DNA of 64,000 bases from Magicicada septendecula. Its lineage: Eukaryota; Arthropoda; Insecta; Hemiptera; Cicadidae. A program made the position numbers and the translations under genes. Positions 12,453 through 23,740 of this stretch are shown here, piece after piece. Position 1 is the stretch's first letter. Each line of letters begins with the position of its first letter. The stretch lies in assembly GCA_034769895.1 (NCBI GenBank), contig CM068369.1:427825479-427889478 (forward strand), in the 5' to 3' direction. The notes under the pieces are model-generated. The model saw only the letters and a program-made list of their open reading frames with translations, made no database searches and was not told the DNA's origin.

Positions 12453-12634
12453 CTAGCTTGTAAATTGTTTTTGGCAAGTCCTTCATCAATGATGGTTTGT
12501 ACTTGCACAGCATCAATGTGTGGAAATGGTGGCTGATGGATACGTGCTGAAGCTCCTTCTGGTGGTTTTAAGATTTTTTGTACGTAAGGCTGTGGATTAG
12601 GATTTTCATTTGTAAACAACTGTTGTGCAAGTTC
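12453..12634 (-). CDS. Sbf: Sbf (MTMR5/13) exon, dDENN part
   Basis: This 182-bp coding exon starts in phase 0 after a TTTCCAG acceptor and ends in phase 2 before GTAATT. It encodes ELAQQLFTNENPNPQPYVQK and onward to IIDEGLAKNNLQA. SBF1/SBF2 proteins have the corresponding RELAEQLFKNENPNP segment at the end of the dDENN subdomain. Sbf is a DENN-type guanine nucleotide exchange factor (Drosophila Sbf acts on Rab21) with a C-terminal inactive myotubularin phosphatase domain. The preceding exon (41287-41487) ends in HIQ|, so the join reads straight through. The intron between them is about 28.65 kb and holds the BEL, LTR and Mutator-like elements. The next exon downstream is not visible in the remaining 12.4 kb. 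Confidence 0.92.
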
Positions 12635-12739
12635 CTGGAAACAATACATCATTATTAAAATTTAAATCATGTTCTTATACTTTAAAAACAATTATTTATT
12701 TCAGTTGTATGAATAAAAGTGATTTATTTCTAATTCACC

Positions 12740-12953
12740 TTCACTCTTGTTCTTCAACCATTTCCCCATTTTAACAGTTGCTACACAGCGTGTATTTGAG
12801 TGATATTTCAATTTGGGAAGTCAAAGGAATGTACCAGATGGTCGCACTATTGAAAAGTGGGTAAGTTCCTTCAGATAACAGTGTCTGCTGTTAATGTGCA
12901 AAACAAGAGTGTGGGCAACAGAAATTATTGAAATGTTCATGCTGCAATCATGC
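12740..12953 (+). pseudogene. mariner-like transposase relic, part before the BEL insertion
   Basis: At 12823-12873 a frame reads RNVPDGRTIEKWVSSFR, and out of frame further on comes NVHAAI. These match the N-terminal helix-turn-helix and linker of a mariner-like transposase family common in insects (WVxxFRxTGSV, later ENVxxVRxAI). The relic is cut at 12953 by the BEL element and continues at 21546 after one copy of the CATGC duplication. Stops and frameshifts show that it was dead before or soon after the insertion. Confidence 0.65.
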
Positions 12954-13378
12954 TGTTAATGCATTGCACATTGTACTTGCTCACGCGCAATCTGCCCAGC
13001 GCACTTACATCACCGTAGCGGCGCTGCACGGGCCACGCTGCTACAACAAATCAGTCATCACTCAATCTTTGAACAGTGCGTTTGCACCCTTGCTTTCTCG
13101 CCAAGCCGCGGCAACCTAAATTTTCTATGTTCTTCTTATTTGATCTAGTTTCAATGCTACACATTACGTAGCCTGACAACTTACGCCACATCTTATATTT
13201 TGGCTATGATCTAAGACGTAATTGCGTGGGCCTGCGCTTCTGAATGATTTCAATAAACGATACTTAATCATAATTTACAGTCCACTAATTCATGCAAAAC
13301 ACTTTCTGACTTCCTACCAGCTTCCTTAAGCTTGCAAAACTAACTCAAGATAATTTCAAGAGCGTTAAGCACGCATCA
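12954..13378 (+). repeat. BEL 5' LTR
   Basis: Begins TGTTAATGCATTGCAC and ends GCACGCATCA. It carries an AATAAA (in TTTCAATAAACG near 13246). About eight substitutions separate it from the 3' LTR over 425 bp, so the insertion is moderately young. Confidence 0.95.
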
Positions 13379-13380
13379 TA

Positions 13381-13398
13381 TGGTCCTCCGGGCCGGAT
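13381..13398 (+). other. BEL primer-binding site
   Basis: TGGTCCTCCGGGCCGGAT lies two bases after the 5' LTR. It begins with the TGG complementary to the tRNA CCA end. From memory the best match is the 3' end of tRNA-Tyr, with about three mismatches; a tRNA search should confirm this. Confidence 0.6.
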
Positions 13399-14227
13399 TT
13401 GTATTTCACGGACGTGACTAAAACCATGGACAATTCGTCTCATGGTTTAGTGCAGTAAGCAGGCCTATCAGCATTTCTTTTTCTTCAATTTAAAATCAAC
13501 AACTCGTCAATTAGCACCTACATCTGGGAATCGTATCACACGACATTGGGGACGTCATATTTCGCCATCCGGAACATTGGAATCATCATTGCAGCATATC
13601 TAGCACGTGGTATTCAGCATTGGAAAAATCCAGAGCAGCCTATCTAGACAGGATTCCACTGCATTGGACACCACCGGACAGGCAGCGACCATGTATACAT
13701 TATCCATGCTTGGGTACCTGACACGACTACGAAGGTTCCGACAAGCTTTCGATGCCTTCTAGAACATGCCGATAAGTACCATTTCAACTTACTGAACTCA
13801 TGTTTTATATTAGTTTCAACTTGCATAATTCGCATATTTTTTCTCAATGCCATTAAATTAATCAAAGCAGTATAGAAATAATAATATGATTTAATAATTT
13901 AAAATAATTTTCAATATTTTTCAATAATTTGAATATGAACTTGAATAATTTAAATGCGAACTCAATTAATATTCTCTTTATTTGTAAGTCATATCTTTTC
14001 AAACAGCACTCATGTCATTAATGATTACTGCTATATTGTTTGTAATGCCTAATTCAGGATTTTATTGTCACATAAATTTAGTTTAAGATATGTTAGTAAG
14101 TATTACCGTGTCATTGCGTGACTTTATGATTTGGACTTCCTGCCTGGTCTGGCTCATCTCTTTGCATTAACTTGGCCTTTATAGCATCATTTAAATTCTT
14201 TTCTTTTTTATTTGTTCATACCCAATC

Positions 14228-17200
14228 ATGGCGGATATGAAGGCGCTGATCAAGAAACATGGCACGATCAAGGCCTCTATATCGTGCATAAATACTTATG
14301 CCGACAATTTTGATCATGATACGCATGGCAATCATGCATTAAAAATAAAGCTTTGCCACCTTATGGAACTATCGGCTAAATATGATGAGATCCAAACACA
14401 AATCGAGTCTGAGGACTCCGATTTTGCTTCTGCTAGCGATAGGGTTCAAACAGAAGACGACTTATGCAGCATAGAATGCAAGCTGCAAAATTTAATAGAC
14501 CATGCCGAGGAAATGACCAAGAAGGCAGCAAGTCCATCTGAGGTAGTTACATTCAGCACGCCTCCTATTTAGTTACAACCTATTAAGCTACCCTGTTTCT
14601 CAGGTGATATAATCGAGTGGCAACACTTTTACAACATGTTTATGGAGCTAGTTCATGTCCGAACGGACCTGACTGGCATCCAGAAGCTTCACTATTTGCA
14701 CTTATCATTAAAAGACGAGGCGCTGAATGTCATAAAATCGCTACCTATCACGCTCGAAAATTACACGGTGGCCACTGAGTTGTTAAGGGCTCGCTATGAT
14801 AATAAATTAATTGTAACCACTTATCACGCAGCAAACGTCCTGGGCATGAGACACATTCAACGTGAATCCGTGCTCAGCATTTCTAAATTTATAGATGAGC
14901 TCACCGCCAACATAAATGCGCTGAACTCATTAAAACTTTCTGTAAATACGTTCGAGCTTATTTTTGTGCATTTTCTATCTCAAAAACTTGACGAGCATAC
15001 GTGCAGGTTGTGGAAGGAAACTTTAGGTGAAAAACAACTTCCTATTTATGATAATTTCATTAAGTTTTTAAATTCAAGACATCAGCTGTTACAAAACATA
15101 AATGCACCGACTGGTTCGTCTGGCTTTAGACAGGTTAGCGATAATGCTTCTTATCGCAAGTCAACTAAGCGCGCGGAGTTCACTGGGTCACTAGTGCATA
15201 CTCCACCAAACAATAAATCTTGTCAGCTGTGTCGTGGTAGTCATAAACTACTTGAATGCCCGCAATTTATCGCCCTACAGCCTATACAACGTAGAGAAGT
15301 GTTAATACATAATAAACTATGCCTGAATTGTACTCGCTCGGGCCATAACAGCTCGTGTTGTCCTTCCAAATTTTCATGCAAGGCATGCGCGAAAAGGCAC
15401 CACACTATGCTCCATGCTTCGATAAATCAGTCTAGCAACAGGAACAATAAGCAACGTTCCCTGAAGCTACAGACGAATAAAGCGATTTTATTATCCACCG
15501 CCGTATGCACTACTATCGATCATCACGGTAAAAGGCGCCCCGTGAGAATCCTGCTGGATTCAGGGTCACAGGCTAATTTTTGTACTATGGGTTTCGCCCG
15601 CCGCATGGGCCTAAAACTAAACAAATCCGAGCTGCCTATCGCGGGTATAAATAACTCATCATGTCAGGCCAATTTTAGCACACGCGTGTGCTTAAACTCA
15701 CGTTATAAGGACTTCACCTTAAATGTCCACTGCGCTGTTCTGCCCCGAATCACAAACAATCTTCCAAACGAATCCTTTGACATCGCTTCCTTGAAAATTC
15801 CTAGAGGGATATTTTCAGCTGACCTGAAATTTAAAAATTCGTCACAAATTGACATATTACTTGGGGCACAATATTTTTTGCAGTTAATTGAGCCGACTAA
15901 ATTCGTGCGAAGTTCACATTTTCCGACAATCCAAGAAACTAAACTAGGGTTTATACTTGCCGGGAATCTACCCTCCAACATGGACATGACCAAACCCGTC
16001 TCTTCATTCATTGCCCTCAACGATAATAATGCTATCTCATTGCAACTCAAGGCCTTCTGGCAGTTGGAGGATGTTTCGTGCCGTACTCCTTCAGAGGCGG
16101 ATTCGGAGTGTGAAAATCACTTCCTCGCTAACACCTATCGTAATGATAGTGGTAGGTTCGTTGTATCGCTACCCCGCACTACAGAATGCCTCGGAGATTC
16201 CCTCACCGGAGCGGCTCGTAGGTTTCAAACCCTTGAACTCAAGTTTAGGCAAAACCAGTCTTTACACAAGGATTATATTGGCTTTATGCAAGAATATTTA
16301 AATCTCAGCCATATGTCTCCGCTTGATTCATATGACTTGTCAGTTGACAAATCAAACATTTTTTATCTACCCCACCATGCCGTCTTTAAGACTACAAGCA
16401 CCACCACTAAACTTCGTGTTGTTTTTGATGGTTCGGCCAAGGCGTCCAACGATTTGTCGTTAAAAGACACCCTTATGGTCGGCCCCACGATCCAGCAGGA
16501 TCTCTTCGCCATTATGGCCAGATTTAGAACTCATCGTTACGCTTTCATTGCCGACATAGAAAAAATGTATCGCCAAATTTTGGTCTCCCCGCGTGATTCC
16601 AATTTACAAAGAATTGTTTGGCGTGACGCTCCCCACAAGGAACTCAATCATTATGCCTTAAGAACAGCCACGTACAGACTGCCAGTGCATCATTTCTTGC
16701 AACAAGATGTTTAAAACAAATCGCCCAGGAAAATAGTACTCAGTACCCCCTGGCCTGTTCAGTCATTGCTAACGACTTTTACGTCTATGACCTCCTTACC
16801 GGTTCCGATAGCTCACCCGTTCTAATCCAATTGAATACCGACATTTCTGAGTTGCTAAGCCGCTACGGCTTCACTCTTCATAAATGGTCGTCTAACGACC
16901 GAAATATAACATCTTCGTACACTAACTCGTCCCTGGACTTTAACAAAGACAAAACAGTCCGCACTTTGGGCATTCAGTGGGACGTTCTAGCGGACAGCTT
17001 CGTATACAGTATGCAAAGAAATTTTAAAATTGATCATTTCAATAAAAGAAAGGTGTTGTCTGTCATCGCTGGTATTTATGACCCATTGGGTTTAATTGGG
17101 CCTATCACGTTTTGGTGCAAGCACCTTATGCAAACGCTTTGGTCTTCCGGTACAAACTGGGACGACCCGCTTTCTGACTCCTTAGCAATTAAATGGACTG

Positions 17201-19326
17201 AGCTCTACGCTCAATTAATTTCAGACACTCATTTTAGGATCCCGAGGGCTGTAAAGGATTCAGGTAGTTCGTCAATCATCTCATTCCAACTACACGGGTT
17301 CGCCGACGCGTCTGTAAAAGGTTAGGCATGCTGTATCTATGCACGCACGGTATATTCCGATAACAGTATTTCGTCTCATTTATTGTGCTCTAAATCAAGA
17401 GTTGCAAATTTCCTTACCTCGTCTCGAGCTGTGCGCCTGTTTGTTATTATCGCAGTTGGTTTCCAAGATTGTCCATGCCGTGGCCTACAAGTTTAGCGAG
17501 CTATATTTTTATTCTGATTCGACGATTGCCCTAAACTGGATTCACCAAAGGCCGTCCAGGTGGAAGGTATTCGTAGCGAATCGTGTTTCGGAAATTCAGC
17601 AGCTCACTAGTCTGGGCAATTGGTATCATGTATCGTCGCATGATAATCCCGCGGTTGTTTCCCCCGTTTGTTACACAACCACCAGCAATGGTGGCATGGT
17701 CCTTACTGGCTACTAAAGAGCCTTCGGATTGGCCTACCCGTCCCTTCAATCCCAATTCCGCTTACGCTCATCCGGAGTTGGACAAAGAAGAACGTAAACA
17801 GGCCCTGCACGCGTTGGCTACTGCCTCACACTTTTCAAATTATGTTGAAAATTACTCTTCTCCCTCTAGGCTTCTACGCGTCTTTGCTTACTGCCTGCGT
17901 TTTATTCGTAACGCTAAGTCTCCTGCTTCCAATAGAAGCACCTCTTTTTTGTCTGCGCATGAGTTAAACAGCGTGCTCTTGGTTTTTATTCGCCAAGCCC
18001 AGGTTTTGCATTTCAATGTTGAAATTAAAGAATTACAGGCACATCGCCCTGTACCTATTGATAGTAAAACATTCTCACTTAATCCTTTTCTCGATAACGC
18101 TGGTATATTACGTATAGGCGGTCGCCTTCAGCAGTCTCAGCTAAGTTATAATAACAAGCACCAAATCATACTACATCCGCAGGCTCATCTTACTCGATTA
18201 ATTATTGAATATGAACACATTCAACTACTCCACGGTGGAGTACAACTTATGCAGTGTTCGCTGCGCCAAAGGTATTGGATTATAAACGACAAGTCGTGCA
18301 TACGCTCGGTCATTCACAAATGTATCACTTGTTTTCGCTTTCGCGCATCTGGTTCTAGCCAACTGTTAGGTCAATTACCCGCGCCTCGGGTCACCCCCTC
18401 CAAGCCATTTTCACAATGCGCCGTAGACTACGCCGGTCCTATGTTGTTACACCAGGCCGGGCAGAGGTCCAAATCCTTTACTAAGGCCTACATTTCTCTG
18501 TTCATCTGCTTGTCCACCAAGGCTATTCACCTTGAATTGGTTTCAGATTTGTCGGCAGACGCCTTTTTGGCCGCCTTGAAACGTTTCATATCCCGTAGGG
18601 GCATCCCCGAACAAATATTCTCCGATAACGGTACTAATTTCCGTCGGGCTGGTACTATATTACACCAGCTATAAAAGCTCTACCAGCGGAACGGATTTCA
18701 AAGGGCCGCTCAGGTCTTCGCCTGTACACGCGGAATTAAGTGGTCATTCATACCTCCCTCAGCCCCCCATTTTGGTGGTCTGTGGGAGAGTGGCGTCAAG
18801 AGTGTTAAGTTCCATTTGCGGCGTGTCATAGGCAATACGATCCTGAACTTCGAAGAGTTCTCCACTGTCTTAACCCAAGTTGAAGCCTGTTTGAATTCGC
18901 GTCCCTTGTTTTCCATTTCAAATGACGCCGGGGATCCTGAGCCGTTGACTCCAGCTCACTTTTTGGTTGGCTCCCCCTTACCGCTCTTCCGGAACCTGAT
19001 TATTCGGTTACAAATATGGGTCGCTTGGGGAGATGGCAGCTCTTGCAAGGGTTTACTCGTTCCATTTGGAAGAGTTGGTCCCGAGACTATCTGCACCAGT
19101 TGCAGCAGCGAAACAAGTGGAAAAGGCAGTCTAAAAATTTATCGGTAGGACAATTGGTCCTTATTCTGGATGACAATGCTCCACCATTGCTTTGGAAGCG
19201 CGGTGTTGTCACTCAGACATATCTTGGCAGGATTCGTTAGTACGTGTTGCGGACGTCCGTACTGCTAACGGCATTCTGCGTAGACCCATTCATAAGCTGT
19301 GTCCACTTCCGGTGGCATCAGACTGA
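14228..19326 (+). pseudogene. BEL/Pao Gag-Pol gene, disabled
   Basis: The frame starts at the ATG at 14228 (MADMKALIKKHGT) and carries, in order: Gag; zinc knuckles (CQLCRGSHK near 15220, further Cys/His clusters to 15410); an aspartic protease (LLDSGS near 15550); RT (FIADIEKMYRQ near 16550, YVYD at 16780-16791); an RNase H-like region (ASVKG near 17315, SDSTIALNW near 17515); integrase with an HHCC finger (near 18210-18340) and DDE residues in AVDYAGP, SDNGTNF and [11 protein letters not shown]; and a C-terminal DUF5641-like part ending at 19326. In-frame stops lie at 14570-14572, 17323-17325 and 18672-18674. Frameshifts lie near 16675, 17395, 17650, 19010 and 19235. The first aspartate of the RT YxDD motif is replaced by tyrosine. 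The product would have been one polyprotein. Confidence 0.92.
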
Positions 19327-19564
19327 TTGCGCCTCGGTGTTTCATGCCCGGGACATTGTCGGTCGAGCACATGCTCTACCATGCACATTTTGTAGAACTG
19401 CCTACAATGTTGTTTAGGTAACTTATGTAATGTATACCATTTATGCACTTGTATTTATTGTATCATTTAATGGACGCCATGTAGCGGTGCATTGGTGAAC
19501 ATTTAAACGTTTTTCCTTTTCTTAGTGTGATGTCAATTATGGTGAACGGTGTGGTGCAGTGTAT

Positions 19565-19760
19565 ATTATTATAATAAATTTTTTGGGTATTTTTATTGTA
19601 TTATCATAATAAATTTTTTGGGTATTTTCATTGTATTATCATAATAAATTTTTTGGGTATTTTCATTTGTATTATCATAATAAATTTTTGGGTATTTTCA
19701 TTATATTATTATACTAAATTTTTTGAGTATTTTTATTGTACATTATCATCAATATTTGTG
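19565..19760 (+). repeat. Short tandem repeat in the BEL 3' region, ~37-bp unit
   Basis: Five to six units of ATAATAAATTTTTTGGGTAT plus TTTCATTGTATTATC follow each other downstream of the Pol end, with point differences between units. No coding role is evident. Confidence 0.85.
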
Positions 19761-19909
19761 GCGTACTTCTATTGTATATTGCCATAGTGAATTTTCCAGG
19801 TATTAACTTGTATTGTTGTGCAATACTGCTTATTACACGCTAAGTGTCACGCTGTTATTTTTAAATTGGTATTATTTCTTTAATGTTTGTGCAAGGTCAC
19901 CCACGGTGT

Positions 19910-20868
19910 TGTAACGGTACAGAATTGTGGGCTACAACAGTTTCAATTTCAATCCAGTTTTAATTAATTGTCAGTATCCACCTGTGAGGTGCCCTAGTGC
20001 AATACATTGTTAGCATAAACAACTGATGTCTAGACAGCCAGACTAGACGTATTACGTAATAGCCCCAGCAGCAGTCTTTGTGAATCACAGTATGCAGATT
20101 ATCATCATAGTGTCCGCATCAGACAGATGCAGCATACAGTTGTCTGCAAGTTGAGTTAAAACGGTGACCTCGGGTGCAAGATAGGCCAAAAATATTATAA
20201 TCGGCCTATCTAGTAAAGTGTGGAATGTTAACAACAAACTAACAGTGCCAGTGCAACGAAAAGTTGTAGCGTGAACTTTGGTGTAGGAGTAAAACGCTGT
20301 CTTACTACGTAATATGTGACCACGTGTTGATAAATAACAGTGAAAATAATCAATTTAATATTAATCCATCATTTACTTGCGTCAATAAAAGGTGTACACC
20401 CATAAAGATTGAGATCTCAAACAGTGGGGTAATTAAAGAGTGTGAGAGAGTGAGTGTGTAAACAAAAGGGGAAAATAATCAAAGACTGGTGGGCTATAAT
20501 ATAATTTGTGTCAGAATATTGTTGATGTTCATCAGGTCTGTATCATTACCATAACTATAATAACCAATAACTATTTGACTTAAAATAAAATAAGATTTGT
20601 TTTAATATAACATGAGGTAGAATAAGTTATTACGCCCGTTTAACATAACCTGTCCTGTATAGAAAATCTCGCCTAAACGGACCTGGTAAGTAATTAAAAG
20701 TAAATAATGGGAAAACGTATAAAAGTTTCCATATTTGTCCTTTTGTTTAAAAATATTGGTGGTGACCTATAAGTTGGGAATCTTCTGTTTTTGGTAAGTC
20801 AGGGCGAGTGAAGTAAAAGGTAAGTAAAAGTTTATAATAAGGGGGGGTAAGAAGAATAGACCGTAACA
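19910..20868 (+). repeat. Solo LTR nested in the BEL element, TSD GTGT
   Basis: The 959-bp segment starts TGTAACGGTACAGAATTGTG and ends GACCGTAACA. It is flanked by GTGT at 19906-19909 and 20869-20872. Its start and many inner blocks (AACTGATGTCT, ATTACGTAATA, CAGCATACAGTT) match the LTR of the minus-strand element at 35784-41133, and nearly all of it matches the solo LTR at 25817-26898. Inside lie TGGTGACC near 20760 and GGAATCTTCTG at 20777-20787. It presumably arose by LTR-LTR recombination after insertion. Confidence 0.92.
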
Positions 20869-21120
20869 GTGTCCTTATTGCCATGTATTATTGTTATTAT
20901 TGTTTATGGTTTATCGCATATCCAAGCCTTTGGATTATTGCTACATATTACTTATGGAGCATTGATTAATGATGTATTTAATTATATTAATGATGTACTC
21001 GTTTATATTATATTTGTATTTTTGCCAATATTCATGTATACTTGTATGTGCTAAATAACTTGCTCTTTTTTTTTTCTTCTGCAAACTATGTCAAAATCGC
21101 CGATTTTGAGGCGGGCAGTA

Positions 21121-21545
21121 TGTTAATGCATTGCACATTGTACTTGCTCATGCGCAATCTGCCCAGCGCACTTACGTCACCGTAGCGGTGCTGCACGGGC
21201 CACGCTGCTACGACAAATCAGTCATCACTCAATCTTTGAACAGTGCGTTTGGACCCTTGCTTTCTCGCCAAGCCGCGGCAACCTAAATTTTCTATGTTCT
21301 TCTTATTTGATCTAGTTTCAATGCTACACATTACGTAGCCTGACAACTTACGCCACATCTTATATTTTGGCTATGATCTAAGACGTAATTGCGTGGGCCT
21401 GCGCTTCTGAATGATTTCAATAAACGTTACTTAATCATAATTTACAGTCCACTAATTCATGCAAAACACTTTGTGACTTCCTACCAGCTTCCTTAAGCTT
21501 GCAAAACTAACTCAAGATAATTTCGAGAGCGTTAAGCACGCATCA
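21121..21545 (+). repeat. BEL 3' LTR
   Basis: Same borders as the 5' copy (TGTTAATGCATTGCAC ... ACGCATCA), preceded by a purine-rich tract and followed by the CATGC duplication. Confidence 0.95.
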
Positions 21546-22060
21546 CATGCATTGGCCAGAAATGTCTGCAACTGCAACGCTACAGCTTTGAAAATTTCTG
21601 GTTGCTTATTCACAAGAATATTGCATCAGGTTCTCCATTTTAACCCTTATGAACTCCTAATTGTCCACGAAATTCAGCCTTCAAGATTTAGTTGCATCAG
21701 AACAGTTTTGTACAACCATACGTGACCTCCTTTCAAACGTCCTCAGGAAGTTATACACTTTGATTATGTCAGATGAAGCACACTTTGAGTTATTTGGTTC
21801 AGTAAATAAACAAAATCTGCATTATTGGAATGATGTAAATCCTTATCAATTCCACATTAAGTACCTCAAGCAATAAATCTTCCATACATATTGAAGAGGC
21901 ATCATATTGGAACTGAAGAGGCACATCACCAATATCCCTGGCGATATGTTACGAGGAGTACTGGACCAGTGTCGCTTATTTCATTACGGTGCAATGAAAC
22001 CATCACTTGACAGGCATCATATTCAAACACTGACTTAAAAATTATATTCTTGAAACTACT
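21546..22060 (+). pseudogene. mariner-like transposase relic, part after the BEL insertion
   Basis: It continues the relic cut at 12953. Pieces in changing frames read RILHQVLHFNPYELLIVHEI (near 21615-21680), then MSDEAHFELFGSVNKQN (21766-21816), which holds the first catalytic aspartate, then NIPGDMLRGVLDQ near 21930, close to the C-terminus. The middle of the catalytic domain, with the second and third acidic residues, is deleted. The family resembles the mariner-like group whose transposases read SDEAHFxLxGxVNKQN. Confidence 0.7.
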
Positions 22061-22308
22061 ATTTGACACAGAGCATAATATATAAAAACATTTTGTTTGC
22101 TTATGGTGTGATTTTATTATTTCTCTATCAATGCCGATGCACTCATTATAATGGGGCTAGATCATTTTGTCACTGGCAACTGAGATATACAGGAAATTGT
22201 TTTGTACAAATATTTTGGTGACAGAAACAAGCTTTATAAATTTTATATATTGTTAAACTGTAATTTAGTTGTCAGACATTGCTGAACCTATCTTGTTAGT
22301 TACAGTAT

Positions 22309-23497
22309 GTAACAGTACAATAGGCCAGTATAGGGATTTTTGGGTACATAACAAATATAATTTTATTGTCAATCCAATGTTGAAATATGTGATGGTAAAA
22401 TTTTCCATATATATGATACAATGCAGTTCGCCAGGACGAGTTGGCGTCAAGGTCAAGTGGCGTATGTGACCCACGGCAGCTAGTTTGCTAACAACCACAG
22501 GACCACTCCTAAAATACGTCATCATAATAATGCAAACGTAATAACTGCACCATAAAACAAAGATGTCATCACCAGAGAACAATAGATTCGATGGCGCAGT
22601 AACCCTTCCACTTGGGGAACAAATGCCATATTGTCTTTCTCAGTTACTTTGTACTCCTTGAGCGAGCTGCACATGCTACAAATTGCTGGCCAGCAAATAT
22701 ACAAAAATAGTTAAAAATGTAATTAAAGTGTGAAAAGTAAACTATTTACAGCTAACAGCATAAAAATGTAACATAGAATCAGTGGAAGCAGTAGAAACAG
22801 AAAGACAGTTAACATTCGGCAGAACAACAGTTGAGCAATGAGGGACGTCTGACTCGAACGGCAATCATCTAAATTCAGGAAAGTAGATACCTTCAAGATT
22901 TCAATTATATACACTTTAAAATTTGAGCTCAAATAAAAGTTGCAAAAAAAATGTACCGTTAGAATAATGTGTATGGGAACATGTGTGTGTGTGTGTGTGT
23001 GTGAGCTTGGGTGAGTGTATACCGGTATATGCATAGAATAAAATCACGAAGCATTGGTTTATGTTACGTGATATAGGAAACGTAACTATGTGAAAGAGTA
23101 AACTGCAGTATGTTTAAATTCATTTTATAGTAACTTAAAGATGAAATATATATTCTGTAATTGAGTCACACGTAAGGCTGATACAGCGAAAGTACTTTGC
23201 AGCCATTTTGTTTTTTGTGTTTTGGTGGAGACTCCATCTTGTTTTTGTTTTGAATGTTCAAATGTTTAAAATTTCTGCAATTAAAAACACCAGTTTTCAA
23301 TAGTGATATCAGAGTATGTTATTTCTAAAAACCATTCAGTCTCTGGCTCGCTTGAAGGACCTGGACCCGAATTTGAAATGTTAGGTTGGCAACAGTGCCA
23401 CGTGGTGAATCAGTATATAAATAAAGCATAAGCGTTAACAAGATTTTAAAGGTAAGTAAGTGAAAATATGTATAATTTATTTATGAGTTCGTTAACA
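22309..23497 (+). repeat. 5' LTR of the tRNA-Lys-type element
   Basis: Begins TGTAACAGTACAATAGGCC and ends GAGTTCGTTAACA. It contains a GT-dinucleotide run near 22981-23002 and GGTAAGTAAG near the 3' end. About two dozen substitutions separate it from the 3' LTR. Open frames on its minus strand recur in both LTR copies and look incidental. Confidence 0.95.
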
Positions 23498-23499
23498 AA

Positions 23500-23570
23500 T
23501 GACGACCCGAACAGGGACTTTAATAATTTCAGTTATGAGTTCGTTAACAAATGGCTGCCCGAACAGTGAC
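23500..23570 (+). other. Duplicated primer-binding site complementary to tRNA-Lys
   Basis: TGACGACCCGAACAGGGAC (23500-23518) and TGGCTGCCCGAACAGTGAC (23552-23570) both resemble the site complementary to the 3' end of tRNA-Lys(UUU), each with one extra base and one or two substitutions. The 52-bp unit from 23481 (TTATGAGTTCGTTAACA plus primer site) is repeated from 23533, so the LTR/primer-site junction itself is tandemly duplicated. Confidence 0.8.
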
Positions 23571-23740
23571 TTTATATAAATAAATTTTTATATAAATAAG
23601 TCTGCTATAGAGACGGAATGGTTATTGGAAAATGGGAGTGTACTTAATACGTAAGTAACAAGGTTATGTTATGGTATGTTATGTAGTATATGTAGATATA
23701 TGGTAATAGTTTGGAAATATATTTAAAAAATTTTTGCAAG

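Larger units (their letters stand above)
12954..21545 (+). mobile_element. BEL/Pao LTR retrotransposon, full length, decayed, TSD CATGC
   Basis: Two 425-bp direct repeats (12954-13378 and 21121-21545, about 98% identical by eye, TG...CA ends) bound the element. The 5-bp target duplication CATGC lies at 12949-12953 and 21546-21550. A primer site follows the 5' LTR, a polypurine tract (GAGGCGGGCAG) precedes the 3' LTR, and a BEL-type Gag-Pol gene lies between. The 8.6-kb length includes a 959-bp solo LTR inserted in its 3' untranslated region. It lies in an Sbf intron, antisense to the gene. Confidence 0.95.

Noticed and set aside
12954..21545. Apparent conflict between about 98% identical LTRs and the heavily broken BEL gene
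   Set aside because: About 1% change per lineage over 5 kb with the usual share of indels already predicts several stops and frameshifts, so no gene conversion need be assumed.
22265..23034. Minus-strand open frames of 60-105 codons inside the 5' LTR, repeated at 28308-29083
   Set aside because: They occur in both LTR copies only because the LTRs are duplicates. The translations resemble no family and change length through indels between the copies.
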